A program made the position numbers and the translations under genes. Below, one piece after another: positions 33,195-43,400 of a DNA stretch of 64,000 nt. Position 1 is the first letter of the stretch. Each line of letters opens with the position of its first letter. Origin of the DNA: Symbiodinium natans (lineage: Eukaryota > Sar > Dinophyceae > Suessiales > Symbiodiniaceae); assembly GCA_905221605.1 (NCBI GenBank), contig CAJNDS010000110.1, forward strand, positions 20,001-84,000, written 5' to 3'. The notes under the pieces are model-generated. The model was not told the origin of the DNA. It did not search any database and saw nothing but the letters and a program-made list of their open reading frames with translations.

Positions 33195-34693
33195 GTGGAC
33201 CGAAAACCCCCACATTGCTAACGTCCCGAAAAACCCTGAACCCCTCAGGCCCTACGTTACAAGCCCTAAACCCTAAACCCTGAACCCTTCTGGACCCTTG
33301 AACCCCTTCTGGACCCTAAAGAATTTTACCTGAATCCTGAACCCCGTAAGTTCTCGAGGCTTGGAAAAGCTTGGGTTTAGGGTTGAGGGAATCCCAAACC
33401 CTCAACCCTAAACCCTAATGACCGTGTCTCGCAAGGGTGTCGCGTGTGACTATGGTTCAGGTTTTCTAGGGCTGAGGGTATTTAGGGTTGTAGGTTGTAG
33501 GGTTGAGGGTTTAGGGTTTGGGTTTAGGGTTTAGGGCAAAGCCCAGGCATCTCCTAGGATTTAGAGTACCCTCTGAAGCACTCAGGATTCCAACCCTCCA
33601 AAGCTCCCAAAGCTCGAATTCAGTCTGGCATCGTGCAGAAGTTGTGACCCCAGAAAAGCCCTCGAATCTCTCGCAAGATCTGGGGGCGTAGGGTCGAGGG
33701 TTTCAACTTGCCAAGCACTTGAAATGTGGGGGTTTAGGGGCAGCAAGCCCGCCAGTTGGGACTTACTAATACTATAGAGGTCGGAAGAGTTATACATAAT
33801 ATAATATACCTATGCTCCCTACATAAATACACCAACACAACCCTCGAAAACCCTATTCTAACTAGCAAGGCCCCATATTGTACACTCTGGCACTGGAGAC
33901 TTTCCTACGGGTGAGTTCTTTAGCTCCGACGACGTGCCAAGTGTCTGGGAGCACGGGGCGGGCGTGGAACAAAATGCAATCGTGCGTGTGGGAGTCGTGG
34001 GCGGGGTGTGGAACCAAAGCGATCCGAAGCAAACTTCCTTTTTACATTTGGGAGTTTGTGTAATTACGAAAGTAACTAAGGGACCCCTAATACAGACTCC
34101 CAAATAGTAGGACTCCCGTGCAATGAAGGACCCCAATAACTTAGTAGCTGCGTGAGCACACTTTACACTTGTTGGGATACTATAATCCCCTATAGAACTG
34201 AAAGTGTACACTTTTTTGGGGCTTATGAACTCAGCCAAGACAAGGTTTCCCCAATTTCGGAGGAAAACGCTTCCGAGCCGCGAACTGCCCATCAGCCCTC
34301 AGCAGGCTCAGTGCCCAGAACAGCAAAAAACCGGGACCTATAGCCCCCTTAGGAATTACTTTGTTGTATTCCTTACTAATATTATTTTATTGTATTTCTT
34401 ACTTTTATATTACTTTGTTGTATTTCTTATCTTACTTGTATCAAACCCAAGGAAATCTCAAACATGTTATTTCTCCTAAGTTTCCAAGGGGAGTAGAGAG
34501 ACCCGAAAGGCTGTTGGTCGAGATCCTTTGTTTTTTTTGTTTACGTGAGGGCAGTCTGAGAATGTACCTGATCCAAACGTCAGGGTCCCTAAACCCTCAC
34601 CCCTAAGCATTTCGTCCACCCCTGAACCCTAACCCATAAACCCTAAACCCTACACCCTACACCCTAAACCCTACACCCTCAGCCGCATCCCAG
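33195..34693. other. Spacer, unique and degenerate telomeric sequence
   Basis: Degenerate telomere motifs, a dispersed repeat of family F at about 34,104-34,140, and an AT-rich TACTTTGTTGTATTTCTTA direct repeat at 34,359-34,435. The overlapping frames at 33,858-34,606 on both strands show no family features. Confidence 0.4.
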
Positions 34694-34757
34694 GGACAAA
34701 GATTCCTTCATTCACTTCCTCCAACACATGGAGAAGAAGACCTGCACCTTTGCCCAG
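34694..34757 (+). CDS. Candidate exon (DKDSFIHFLQHMEKKTCTFA)
   Basis: Acceptor tcccag|G and donor CCCAG|GC, phase 1 to 0. DKDSFIHFLQHMEKKTCTFA is strongly protein-like. The short GC-rich island sits between degenerate repeats. Gene not recognised. Confidence 0.5.
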
Positions 34758-34913
34758 GCACCGGCGTAGGGGCGGCCATAGGCGCTTACGGGTGTTTGAG
34801 TTTAGGGTTTAGGGTTTAGGGTTTAAATTAGGGTTTGGGGCTAGGGTTCTAAGAAGCCCTACTGTGCCCTAAACAACCCAGCCGTTTATTCCCCCCCGCG
34901 CAACGCCTCCAAA

Positions 34914-34953
34914 TAGTAGGATTCCCTTATAAAAAGGACCCCAATAAGGTACC
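34914..34953 (+). repeat. Dispersed repeat family F
   Basis: TAGTAGGATTCCCTTATAAA then AGGACCCCAATAAGGTACC. An inverted copy lies at 38,078-38,117 and a diverged one at 34,104-34,140. Confidence 0.7.
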
Positions 34954-35239
34954 TCGAATATCGGAAGCCCCAACTTATTTCTCAACCTAGGACCTAGAGT
35001 AGGCCCTTATTCCTTTTCTAGGGTTTAGGGTTTAGGTTTCATGGTTTAGGGGTGTTTTTGGCTTCTGCATTGGAGCTCTTGGAGGTGTTGTTATTCCGAA
35101 GCCCAGAACCCTTGAACTCGAAGCCCGGTGCTCTAAACCAGCACAGCAGAAGCCCTTGTGCCCATAAATGGTCAGTCCTCAGCACTAAACCCTCAACCCT
35201 TCGGGTTTAGGGTTCAGTGTTTTTGGGTTAGGTTTTAGG

Positions 35240-35355
35240 TTTTAGGTTTTAGGTTTTAGGTTTTAGGGTTTAGGGTTTAGGGTTTAGGGTTTAGGGGTTT
35301 AGGGTTTAGGGTTTAGGGTTTAGGGTTTAGGGTTTAGGGTTTAGGGTTTAGGGTT
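35240..35355. repeat. (TTTTAGG)n then (TTTAGGG)n
   Basis: A short TTTTAGG variant run passes into canonical heptamers. Confidence 0.9.
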
Positions 35356-35396
35356 CTTTCCCGGCAGCCTGAACACATTGCCCCTTTGCCGCCGAG

Positions 35397-35434
35397 AAGG
35401 AGTGGGACACGCCACACGACTACGACCAGAGCAG
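35397..35434 (+). CDS. Candidate exon (KEWDTPHDYDQS)
   Basis: After gccgag|A and before AGCAG|GC, the frame KEWDTPHDYDQS is hydrophilic and non-repetitive. The acceptor could lie up to 30 bases upstream (PFAAE). Gene not recognised. Confidence 0.4.
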
Positions 35435-35814
35435 GCTCACAGCTGAACCGACCTAAGCCCCTAAGGTTTAGGGTTTAGGGGTTTAGGGTTTAGGGTTTAG
35501 GGGGGGGGACCCCTGTATGGGGTTAGGGCGTAGAGCTTGGAAACCCTAAATCCTAAAACCGCTAACCCTGAACCCTACATCCTCATCTTCTTCCGTCAGG
35601 TAGAAAGGGTCCCCAAGGGTACCTCTTAGGCCCTCTTCTCCGGAATCGAGATGTTCGTTGGCCTTGGAGTTTAGGGCCCAGGGTTTCCAAAGCCTTAAAC
35701 CTTCACTGTCGATTACACGAGGCTTGAGTCGGGTTCATGGCATTTAGGGTTTGGGTTTAGGGTTTAGGGTATAGGGTTTAGACCTCGTACCCCTTTGAGC
35801 ACTAGAAGCCTTTG

Positions 35815-36171
35815 TCAACAAGTGGCTCGCAGAGCTTTGGGTGGGAAGGGAGGGCAGTAGCACGTACTTTTCCCGGCGCAACGCGCAGCACATCTTAAAG
35901 ACATGTAAATAATGCGTTGACATGTTGTAGTTTCAAGCATTCTCGTCTTCTCGTCTATTGTGGTATACATGCTGAGCCGTGTGAACAGAGTGTCCGGCTT
36001 TAGGCGACCGCTATCCTCAAACGCAGCTGTAATTTGCAGAATGCCCGATCTGTTGCACATCATGGCTTCCATGTTGCCATCCACCATGTAACTATCCCTC
36101 TCAACTGGAGGTGCTGAACACAAAGAAAGACTGCCGCACGTGCCTGCTGCAAAAATAAGCCCTAAACCCAA
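35815..36171 (-). CDS. Minus-strand ORF, 118 codons, unidentified
   Basis: The longest non-repetitive frame on the minus strand and the only one with natural composition (DSYMVDGNMEAMMCNRSGIL, then RLKPDTLFTRLSMYTTIDEK). On that strand a pyrimidine-rich tttctttgtgttcag precedes APPVERD, so an exon from about 36,119 downwards is possible. Its strand opposes every recognised gene here. No family recognised; it may be an insertion or a chance frame. Confidence 0.3.
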   Translation of the reverse strand: MGLGLIFAAGTCGSLSLCSAPPVERDSYMVDGNMEAMMCNRSGILQITAAFEDSGRLKPDTLFTRLSMYTTIDEKTRMLETTTCQRIIYMSLRCAARCAGKSTCYCPPFPPKALRATC

Positions 36172-36224
36172 ACCCCTAAACTTGCCCTAAACCCTAAAAC
36201 GCAAACATGCAACAACAACTAAAC

Positions 36225-36294
36225 CTTAAACCCTAAACCCTAAACCCTAAACCCTAAACCCTAAACCCTAAACCCTAAACCCTAAACCCTAAAC
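36225..36294. repeat. (CCCTAAA)n array ending in a splice acceptor
   Basis: The array runs to within two bases of the exon at 36,297; the acceptor AAACAG is derived from the last unit. Confidence 0.9.
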
Positions 36295-36296
36295 AG

Positions 36297-36349
36297 GGAT
36301 GTTCGCAAAAGCATCTTCATGCAGACGCTGGCCTCAGTCGCGGCCTCTG
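36297..36349 (+). CDS. Candidate exon (DVRKSIFMQTLASVAAS)
   Basis: A canonical GTGAG donor after GCCTCTG and acceptor aaacag|G formed directly at the end of a (CCCTAAA)n array. It encodes DVRKSIFMQTLASVAAS, phase 1 to 1. Gene not recognised. Confidence 0.55.
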
Positions 36350-37746
36350 GTGAGTAGGGCCTATGGGTTTAGGGTCTAGGGTTTAGGGTTTAGGGGTTTA
36401 GGGCTTTTAGGGTTGTAGGGTTTTAGGGTTTTAGGGGTTTTAGGGGTTTAGGGGTTTACGGGTGTAGGGGTTTAGGAGTTTCGGGGTTTAGGGGTTTAGG
36501 GGTTCCGGGGTTTCGGGGTTTAGGAGTTTAGGGGCTTAGGGCTTGCGGGTGTTTTGAAGCTGTTCATTGTTCGGACCCAGGGCGCTGGAGTTCGCAGAGT
36601 TTGGGGACTTCAGCCTTCAGGACTTTGTATTTTCGTAGGGCTCCGGGAGGATACGTCCTCAGGAACCCTAAACCCCAAACCCTAAACCCTAAACCCTTCT
36701 GCCAAAAAGTCAAAAAGGGGTGCGGGACAAGTGAGGGGCCTGAAAGCGGGAATTTGCGGCATTTTGCGATCGAGGTCTTCTGGAGTACTTAGCGCCGGAC
36801 CGCACGGGGTTATAATCCCTATGGCACATGGACAACTTACTTTTGCTGTAGGTTGCCTAAGGTGCAGCTGTTGTAGCAAAAGTCTACAAAACCCTAAACC
36901 TAAACCCTAAACCCTAAACCCTAAACGCTAAACCCTAAACCCTAAATCCTAAACCCTAACCCTAAATCCCTAAATCTAAGTCGGCTTTGGGTTCTCAAGG
37001 CTGAGGGTACATAAGAATCTGTAAAGGTATCACAAATCCAGTGACGTGGCCCCTACTAAACCCTCAACACCACGGGGTTCAGCGTTCAGGGCTTAGGTTT
37101 GATTAGGGTTTTGAGGCTGTGGGGTTAGGGTGGTGGGGGTATGCACATTTAGGGGAGAAGCTTTGGGATCTTAGGCCGCGCAGCGTTGCACGGGGGAGTA
37201 GCGTTTAGGGCTTCAGGGTGTATCGGGCAGCTTAGGGTTCAGGGCTTGGTGGCTTGTATGGGGTCTAAGCTCTTCACTGGTACCCTTTCCCCTTCTTTTG
37301 GTTCAAGGTTCCCTTATCAGTGTCCAATCCCCAAAAAGGGTGCCCATATCAAATAAGTCTTGGGGAGAGTTGGGCATCGGAGTTCGTTGATGAGGGTTTT
37401 GTTGTTTGGGCATCGGATCCCACCAGCGACCGCAGATCCGCACCGGGCGCGTCGCGCAAGTGGCCCTATGCTCAGCTGTGGCTTCGGGCGTTTGTCAGGG
37501 TTCATGTCTTCTCCCTGCCAAGGGCCTAAGGCTTTACAGGGTCTACAAAAGGAAAATCGTGGAATGCATGTGTGTTAAGTTTTGAGTTTCTAGACTTGAC
37601 TGTACAAGACACTTCGGCACATGAAAACTGCAGCCTGTACATCCCCGCGGCCTAATGCAGGCAGAGCGGTACCAGGATACTAGCAATGCACGCTTCCCTC
37701 AAGTGAAGTTGCCTTACCCCGTGCTCATCTTCTAGTTTGCTCGCAG
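36350..37746. other. Spacer, degenerate telomere repeats
   Basis: TTTAGGGG-type variants at 36.36-36.54 kb, (CCCTAAA)n at 36.89-36.97 kb and a family E dispersed repeat near 37,270-37,350. The stretch 37,370-37,500 is GC-rich and open in all three + frames, so no exon can be chosen. Confidence 0.4.
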
Positions 37747-37819
37747 CTCTGAGCTACCCCGGACCCTAAACCTCAAACCTGAACTGCTACCCTATGTCAT
37801 GAAGCTCCAGTCTAATCAG
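37747..37819 (+). CDS. Candidate exon (SELPRTLNLKPELLPYVMKL)
   Basis: Acceptor ctcgcag|C and donor AATCAG|GTGAGG, 24 whole codons: SELPRTLNLKPELLPYVMKL then QSNQ. Among the best-defined unassigned exons. Gene not recognised. Confidence 0.55.
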
Positions 37820-38077
37820 GTGAGGGTCGCCTCCCCAAGCCGTTCTGCTTCCGGGGATTAACCATAGGAGTTCCGCTAACCTTCAGCAAGGTCGCCGGGA
37901 ACGTTATTTAGACATGCCTAACGCACTTCTTGCTGCTTGAGGCTACCTAGCCCTACCCTAAACCCTCACCCTAAACCCGCCGTTCCGCTGCCCACAACAG
38001 CCACCAGGCTGCGTCTCCCATACTTTTTAACTGAGTGGGGAGTGTCTCTGGTCTGAGGTGGTCTTTCCGAAAACAGG

Positions 38078-38117
38078 GGTACCTTATTGGGGTCCTTATT
38101 CTAAGGGAATCCTACCA
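38078..38117 (-). repeat. Dispersed repeat family F, inverted copy
   Basis: GGTACCTTATTGGGGTCCTT ... GGGAATCCTACCA, reverse complement of the 34.9 kb copy. Confidence 0.7.
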
Positions 38118-38970
38118 CCACGCTCTCTACCTTAGGTCACGGTTCGGGGTTTAGGGCTCCCTTTGCCCAACCCTCGTAGAACACATAACTCAACAAAAGC
38201 CGAAACTCTCAATGCGTACTCCAAGACTCTAAGGGTTGAGGGATTAGGGTAGTTCATGAGGGCTCTTAGAATCTCCTAAACCCTAAACCCGAGTCTAGTT
38301 TAGGGTTTCGGGTTCGCTGCCCAGTGCAGTCTAACCCAAACCTACCCGGGGCAACAATCCCTTGAGATTAGGGGCTTTTGGGTTTAGGGTTTAAGGTATT
38401 AATGGTTCAGGGATTTAGGGTTTCAGGATTTAGGGTTTTGTGGGCTTTCGGGGGGCTTGTGTCTAGTTCTTAGAGGGTTTAGGCTTAAGGGGTGCCTCGC
38501 AATCCGAGGTCCACCATCAGGCCTGCCCTCCTTTCATTTGGGGCTGCGGGCTTGCAGGCTTACACTCGGTATATTCGCTAGGAGTTTAGGCTTTAGGGTT
38601 ACCCCTTGCAGCCCTTTCCCTAGACAAGCTCCAGCTAAGTTGCATGTTCATCCATGTAGTTGTGTTTCCCCATCTTGACCTAGCTTCCAAGAGAGTTAGT
38701 TGTGTTTCTACTCATCCTGTTGTAGTTCCCTCATCTAGTGGCAGCTTTCTTTCCTCTTACCAGGCTTAGGGTTTTGCCCGTAGCATTCTCGGGTTCAGGG
38801 TTTCGGGGTTTGGGCTCTGTCGGGTTCAGGGTTTGTAGCGTTTAGGGAAAGATCAGTTCTTGCAATGATGGCTGTTGTTAGGGTGCGGTGCTACAACACC
38901 CTAAACCTAAAGCCTAAACCCTAAACCTCAAACCCTCTCCGAGCTCCCAAAAGGGGATCGTAGCTTGCAG

Positions 38971-38998
38971 AACTCGCCAAGCAAGTCACAAGGCTCAG
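38971..38998 (+). CDS. Candidate microexon (LAKQVTRL)
   Basis: 28 bases between gcttgcag and GT (gtcttt), reading LAKQVTRL with phase 2 ends. Good signals, but too short to be sure. Confidence 0.3.
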
Positions 38999-39099
38999 GT
39001 CTTTAGTAGCTTAGGGTTTAGGGTTTCGGGTTTAGCGTTTAGGGCCTTTGCACGGAGGGGGACACTCTGGGTTCCTCAATCGAGGGGATTTGGATTTGA

Positions 39100-39218
39100 A
39101 GGGTTTAGGGTTTAGGGTTTAGGGTTTAGGGTTTAGGGTTTAGGGTTTAGGGTTTAGGGTTTAGGGTTTAGGGTTTAGGGTTTAGGGTTTAGGGTTTAGG
39201 GTTTAGGGTTTAGGGTTC
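39100..39218. repeat. (TTTAGGG)n array
   Basis: About 16 perfect heptamers. Confidence 0.95.
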
Positions 39219-39409
39219 AGCATCTCAAGTTCGAGCATTTACTAGGCCAGTAGTGTGTTCAGGCAACGGAAAAAAACCCACCCGCCCAAAGAATCCCATA
39301 ACATTAAGAAAATATAAGGTTTTCATCCTACCCCAAAGAGTTTTACCTACCCAAGTCAGACACGTTTTCAACTGACCAACACCCGTTGCGGGAGGAAGGG
39401 GGCTGGAGG

Positions 39410-39490
39410 GGCAGGGGGGGAAGGAGGGGGGGGTGGGGGGGGGTGGGGGGGTGGGGGGGGGGGGGGGGTGGGGGGGTGGGGGGGGGGGGT

Positions 39491-39568
<78 letters not shown>

Positions 39569-39606
39569 CGGGTGGGGGGGTGGGGGGGGTGGGGGGGGGG
39601 GGGGGG
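39410..39606. repeat. Poly-G tract with T interruptions
   Basis: About 190 bases nearly pure G, strongly G-quadruplex-prone. Gly-rich and Pro-rich frames here are artefacts. Confidence 0.95.
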
Positions 39607-40049
39607 ACCTTGCCCACTAATTTTCGGACCTTGCCCGCTAATTTTGGGACTCGGACCTTGCCCACTAATTTTCGGACCTTGCCCACTGATTTTTCGGACC
39701 TTGCCCGCTAATTTTCGGACCTTGCCCGCTAATTTTCGGACCTTGCCCGCTAATTTTCGGACCTTGCCCGCTAATTCTCGGGCCTTTCCCGGGTCCGAAA
39801 ATTAGCGGGCAAGGTCCGAAAATTAGCGGGCAAGGTCCGAAAATTAGTGGGCAAGGTCCGAAAATCAGTGGGCAAGGTGGTGGGTCAGCGGGCAAGGTCC
39901 GAAAATTAGTGGGCAAGGTCGTGGGGCAGCCAATGGACCTTGCCCACTGATTTTCGGACCTTGCCCGCTGATTTTCGGACCTTGCCCGCTAATTTTCGGA
40001 CCTTGCCCGCTAATTTTCGGACCTTGCCCACTAATTTTCGGACCTTGCC
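39606..40049. repeat. Inverted array of a 21-base unit (GGACCTTGCCCGCTAATTTTC)
   Basis: Direct units to about 39,790, then reverse-complement units to about 39,925, then direct units again to 40,049. Single-stranded it would fold into a large hairpin. Confidence 0.9.
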
Positions 40050-40388
40050 TGCAAAGCCATTAACATTTATATATAGTGGTTTAGGGTCTAGAGTCTAGAT
40101 TTTAGGGTTAGGGTTTAGGGTTTAGGGTTTAGGGTTTAGGGTTTAGGGTTTAGGGATTAGGGTTTAGGGCCTACTGGAGCCAGAATGCGCACGTATTCCC
40201 TCTATTGTACGAGCTGGCTCCCCCTTTTTCTAACCCCTTTGAGAGAAGAAGAGCACCCCTTTTTGATTCTTGGGGTTAAGGAAGGTTGTTTCGGGTTTAG
40301 GGTTAAGGGTTTAGGGTTTATAGGGTTTAGGGTTCACGCTTCCATTTCCTACACCCCCAACATCCCATCAAACACACCGCCGGCCCAG

Positions 40389-40448
40389 GCCTTTGAACTT
40401 ACCATGGGTCTCTTCATCATCGCAAACTGCGTGACCATGGGGATCGAG
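40389..40448 (+). CDS. Channel exon: S1
   Basis: Twenty codons in phase 0 between cggcccag|G and ATCGAG|GC. AFELTMGLFIIANCVTMGIE is a textbook dinoflagellate-style S1. Confidence 0.85.
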
Positions 40449-43400
40449 GCATTTGGGTTTAATTAGGGAGGGCTCGCGTGGCTCTACTCATGCCTATGGG
40501 GCCTCTACTGCAGGGTTCACACCTTAACCCTACACCCTAAACCCTACACCCCTGAACCCCTGCTTGTGCGTCGAAGTCTCGAGCTTTATTCCTGCTGGTG
40601 CGAAGGCTTACGAAGGCTTACGAGGGATTCCCACTCGGCATCTTTTGTGCTCTAACCCTAAAGTCGAAACCCTAAACCCGAAACCCGGAACCCTAAACCA
40701 ACCCGACACAGCAGCAGAGGCTGTTTGACTCAAGGGAAGTCATCATAAACTTCAACTTCAAAGGCCTACAACTCGAAATGGCACAAGCCTAGAATCCTGG
40801 TTGAACCCACGCGATAGACCCCATGTATCTAAATATACATGTAGATGCAAACAAATCAAATGGCAAAGAAAAAGAAGTAAACAAGCAAACAAATATATTT
40901 ATATCTATATTTATACTTATATTTATATTTATATTCATACTTTTACTTATTATCTTTAACTTTATCTATATTCATATTCCCCCCCCCCCCCCCCCCGGCC
41001 CCCCCGGGTTATCCACTTTTTGTGGTTCCGAGCCAATTAGATCGTTTCACCGGGCCGCGGTGACCCAAGAATGAGACTAGCAACAAAGTATCACCCGCGC
41101 GAAAAAATAACCCAATCTCCTACATAACAGAAGGGTACTCTTCGGTGCTGCAAGAGATTGCCAGGCTCCTTACCGACTACAACCGCATACAGGAGATTTT
41201 GTGTGCATGCGAGGACTAAGCCCTGAACGCAGATGAGGCTCCGGATTTCGGAGGAGAAGGCTGCGTCAGCTTTGAGCCAAGAGCGATGCGTGAAGTCTAC
41301 CCTACCCTAAACTGTGAAACATAGCACGCTGACTGCAGGCACGTGGGCGGCACAACTTCCACTTGGCTGCATTAGTCTGCATTGTAGTTCTGTCGGCGTG
41401 GTGACTGCTGAAGCTATAAATGCTTTCGCTTTTGGTCCGAGCAAGGCCTTGAGCTGAAACCCACTGACAAGAAAGAGCAAAAGCAAGTTCCCTCTCGACT
41501 GTGCTCTACAGTGCATTTGCAGCACAACTTTGGATCAGGTAAGAATTGAGGGCTGTAGGGGCTGTCGTGGGTTGTAGCTGTAATTAGGATGTAGGGGTTG
41601 AAGTTGAGGCGGTAGGGCTTGCCAACCTGGCCTGCTCAAGCTTCGCTGCCATGGACCATGCTTTGTTGCGTGGCATCAAGGAGGCCGTGAAGACGCCCAG
41701 AATGCCCGCGAGCTGAGAAGAACGGGCATCTCTTCACGACCGCCTCCGCATGTGACGACAGCTCCCTTTTACGACCCTCGTCGGTTTGCTGCCAAGTTGG
41801 ACACAGGACTGGCTCTCGCTTTCGCCAATAGTAGCGATGCCCGGAGTCCACCTGCTTCGTCGTCCTCAACTACACCCGCAACTGCTTCAAAGACATGTGT
41901 CGAGAAGAAGAAAAATGCCACTTCCTCCACGAAGCCGACGCGACCCTCGGTTGCAGGGTCAGACCCTGCAAGAAAACGAAAAAGACTGCAACCGGTGGCC
42001 ACGACATCTGCAGCTTCCGCGCATCCTTGCCCAGCAGAGCCAGAACTGGTGGCCCCGCTCTCAGAGGCCTGTTCGGTTCAGAGCAGTGACACGTTGCAAG
42101 ACTTCCCTGCCGGAGTGAGTGAGAAGGCCTGGAGCACCGTGACGTCTCGCGAAGAGGACTCTTGTCAGAGTCGCTGGTTGTGGCTCCTCACAGAGGAAAG
42201 GCTGAATCGCCTGAAGGGGTGCAACACGTGCTCAGCTCCGTGCCGGAGTGGAGTCTTTCGTGGTGCCGGGTATGGGTGGACAGATATTATAACAGATAGA
42301 AACATAAATCAACACGCTGGGACAAAGAAAACATGCACTAACGACCAAAAAACATCGCGGTGCCATCAGGGACTGCAAAAAACACAAAATAAACACAAAA
42401 GTGTGGATAGCTGGGGGGTGGGGGCTGCCATAATATATACATACACATGCATATGTACATACATACATACATACATACATACATACAGACATACATACAT
42501 ATGTATATATGTATATATACATATACACAAACAAGCAAATGTAGTGAAATTCATAGCTATAAACACGAATATCAATGTCCAAACCCTAAACCCTAAACCC
42601 TGAAAACTGAAAACCCTGAACCCTAAACCCTAAGCCCTAAACCCTAAGCCCTAAACACATACGAATATCAGTAGATTCAAGCCCAAGACCTCCTAAACCC
42701 AAGCGTTGAAACTCCGGGGTCTTTTTCTGGAAGGCCGATGCCTTGGTTCAGGAGCACTCGGCGGGCCTTCAGTGCCCCATCCAAGAGAGTTCGAGGGTTT
42801 AGGGGCTAGGGTTTAGGGTTTAGGGTTTAGGGTTTAGGGGTCGGGGGTTAGGGTTTAGGGTTTAGGGGTTTAGGGTTTAGGGATTAGGGGTTGGGGGTTT
42901 AGGGTTTAGGGGTTGGGGGTTTAGGGTTTAGGGTTTAGGGTTTTTAGGGTTTAGGGTGTAGGGCTTCCGGGCGTTTTGACGCGTCGGGCTTCGGGAGGGA
43001 AAGGAGACTTTGAGTCGGCTTAGTCCGAGACATCTAAACCCTAACGTTTCCCGCTCGGGTTAGGGGTCCAGGAGTTTAGGGTCTGCTTAGGGAATGGATC
43101 TTCAACTACCCAAACCCTGAACCCCAAGCACCAAATCCTAAGCCACAAACCCGGTTCAGGGTTTAGGGTTGCAATCTCTAGAATATTATGCGTCTTGAAG
43201 GTGCTGGCAAGCGATGACCTAAACTTTAGACCCTAAACCGTGGACCCTAGACCCTAAAACCCCAACCAGACACCTACAGAGACCCCCGCACTCAGGCTAG
43301 CCACGGAGATCGCAGAGCACATCTTTGTCGCTGGGTTCTCAGACTCCAGAATCTTTGGAATCATCCCGGCATGTACCCATACCCTAGATACATCGCCTAC

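Larger units (their letters stand above)
37820..40388. other. Region upstream of channel S1
   Basis: Degenerate telomere repeats, a long (TTTAGGG)n at 39,100-39,215, a poly-G tract and the GGACCTTGCCC hairpin block. Only the microexon at 38,971 is proposed as coding. Confidence 0.5.

Noticed and set aside
39225-39916. Pro-rich, Gly-rich and (CPLIFGP)n frames
   Set aside because: Translations of the poly-G tract and the 21-base array.
39606-40049. CRISPR-like array
   Set aside because: Units are contiguous with no spacers and include inverted copies; it is a tandem/inverted satellite in a eukaryotic genome.
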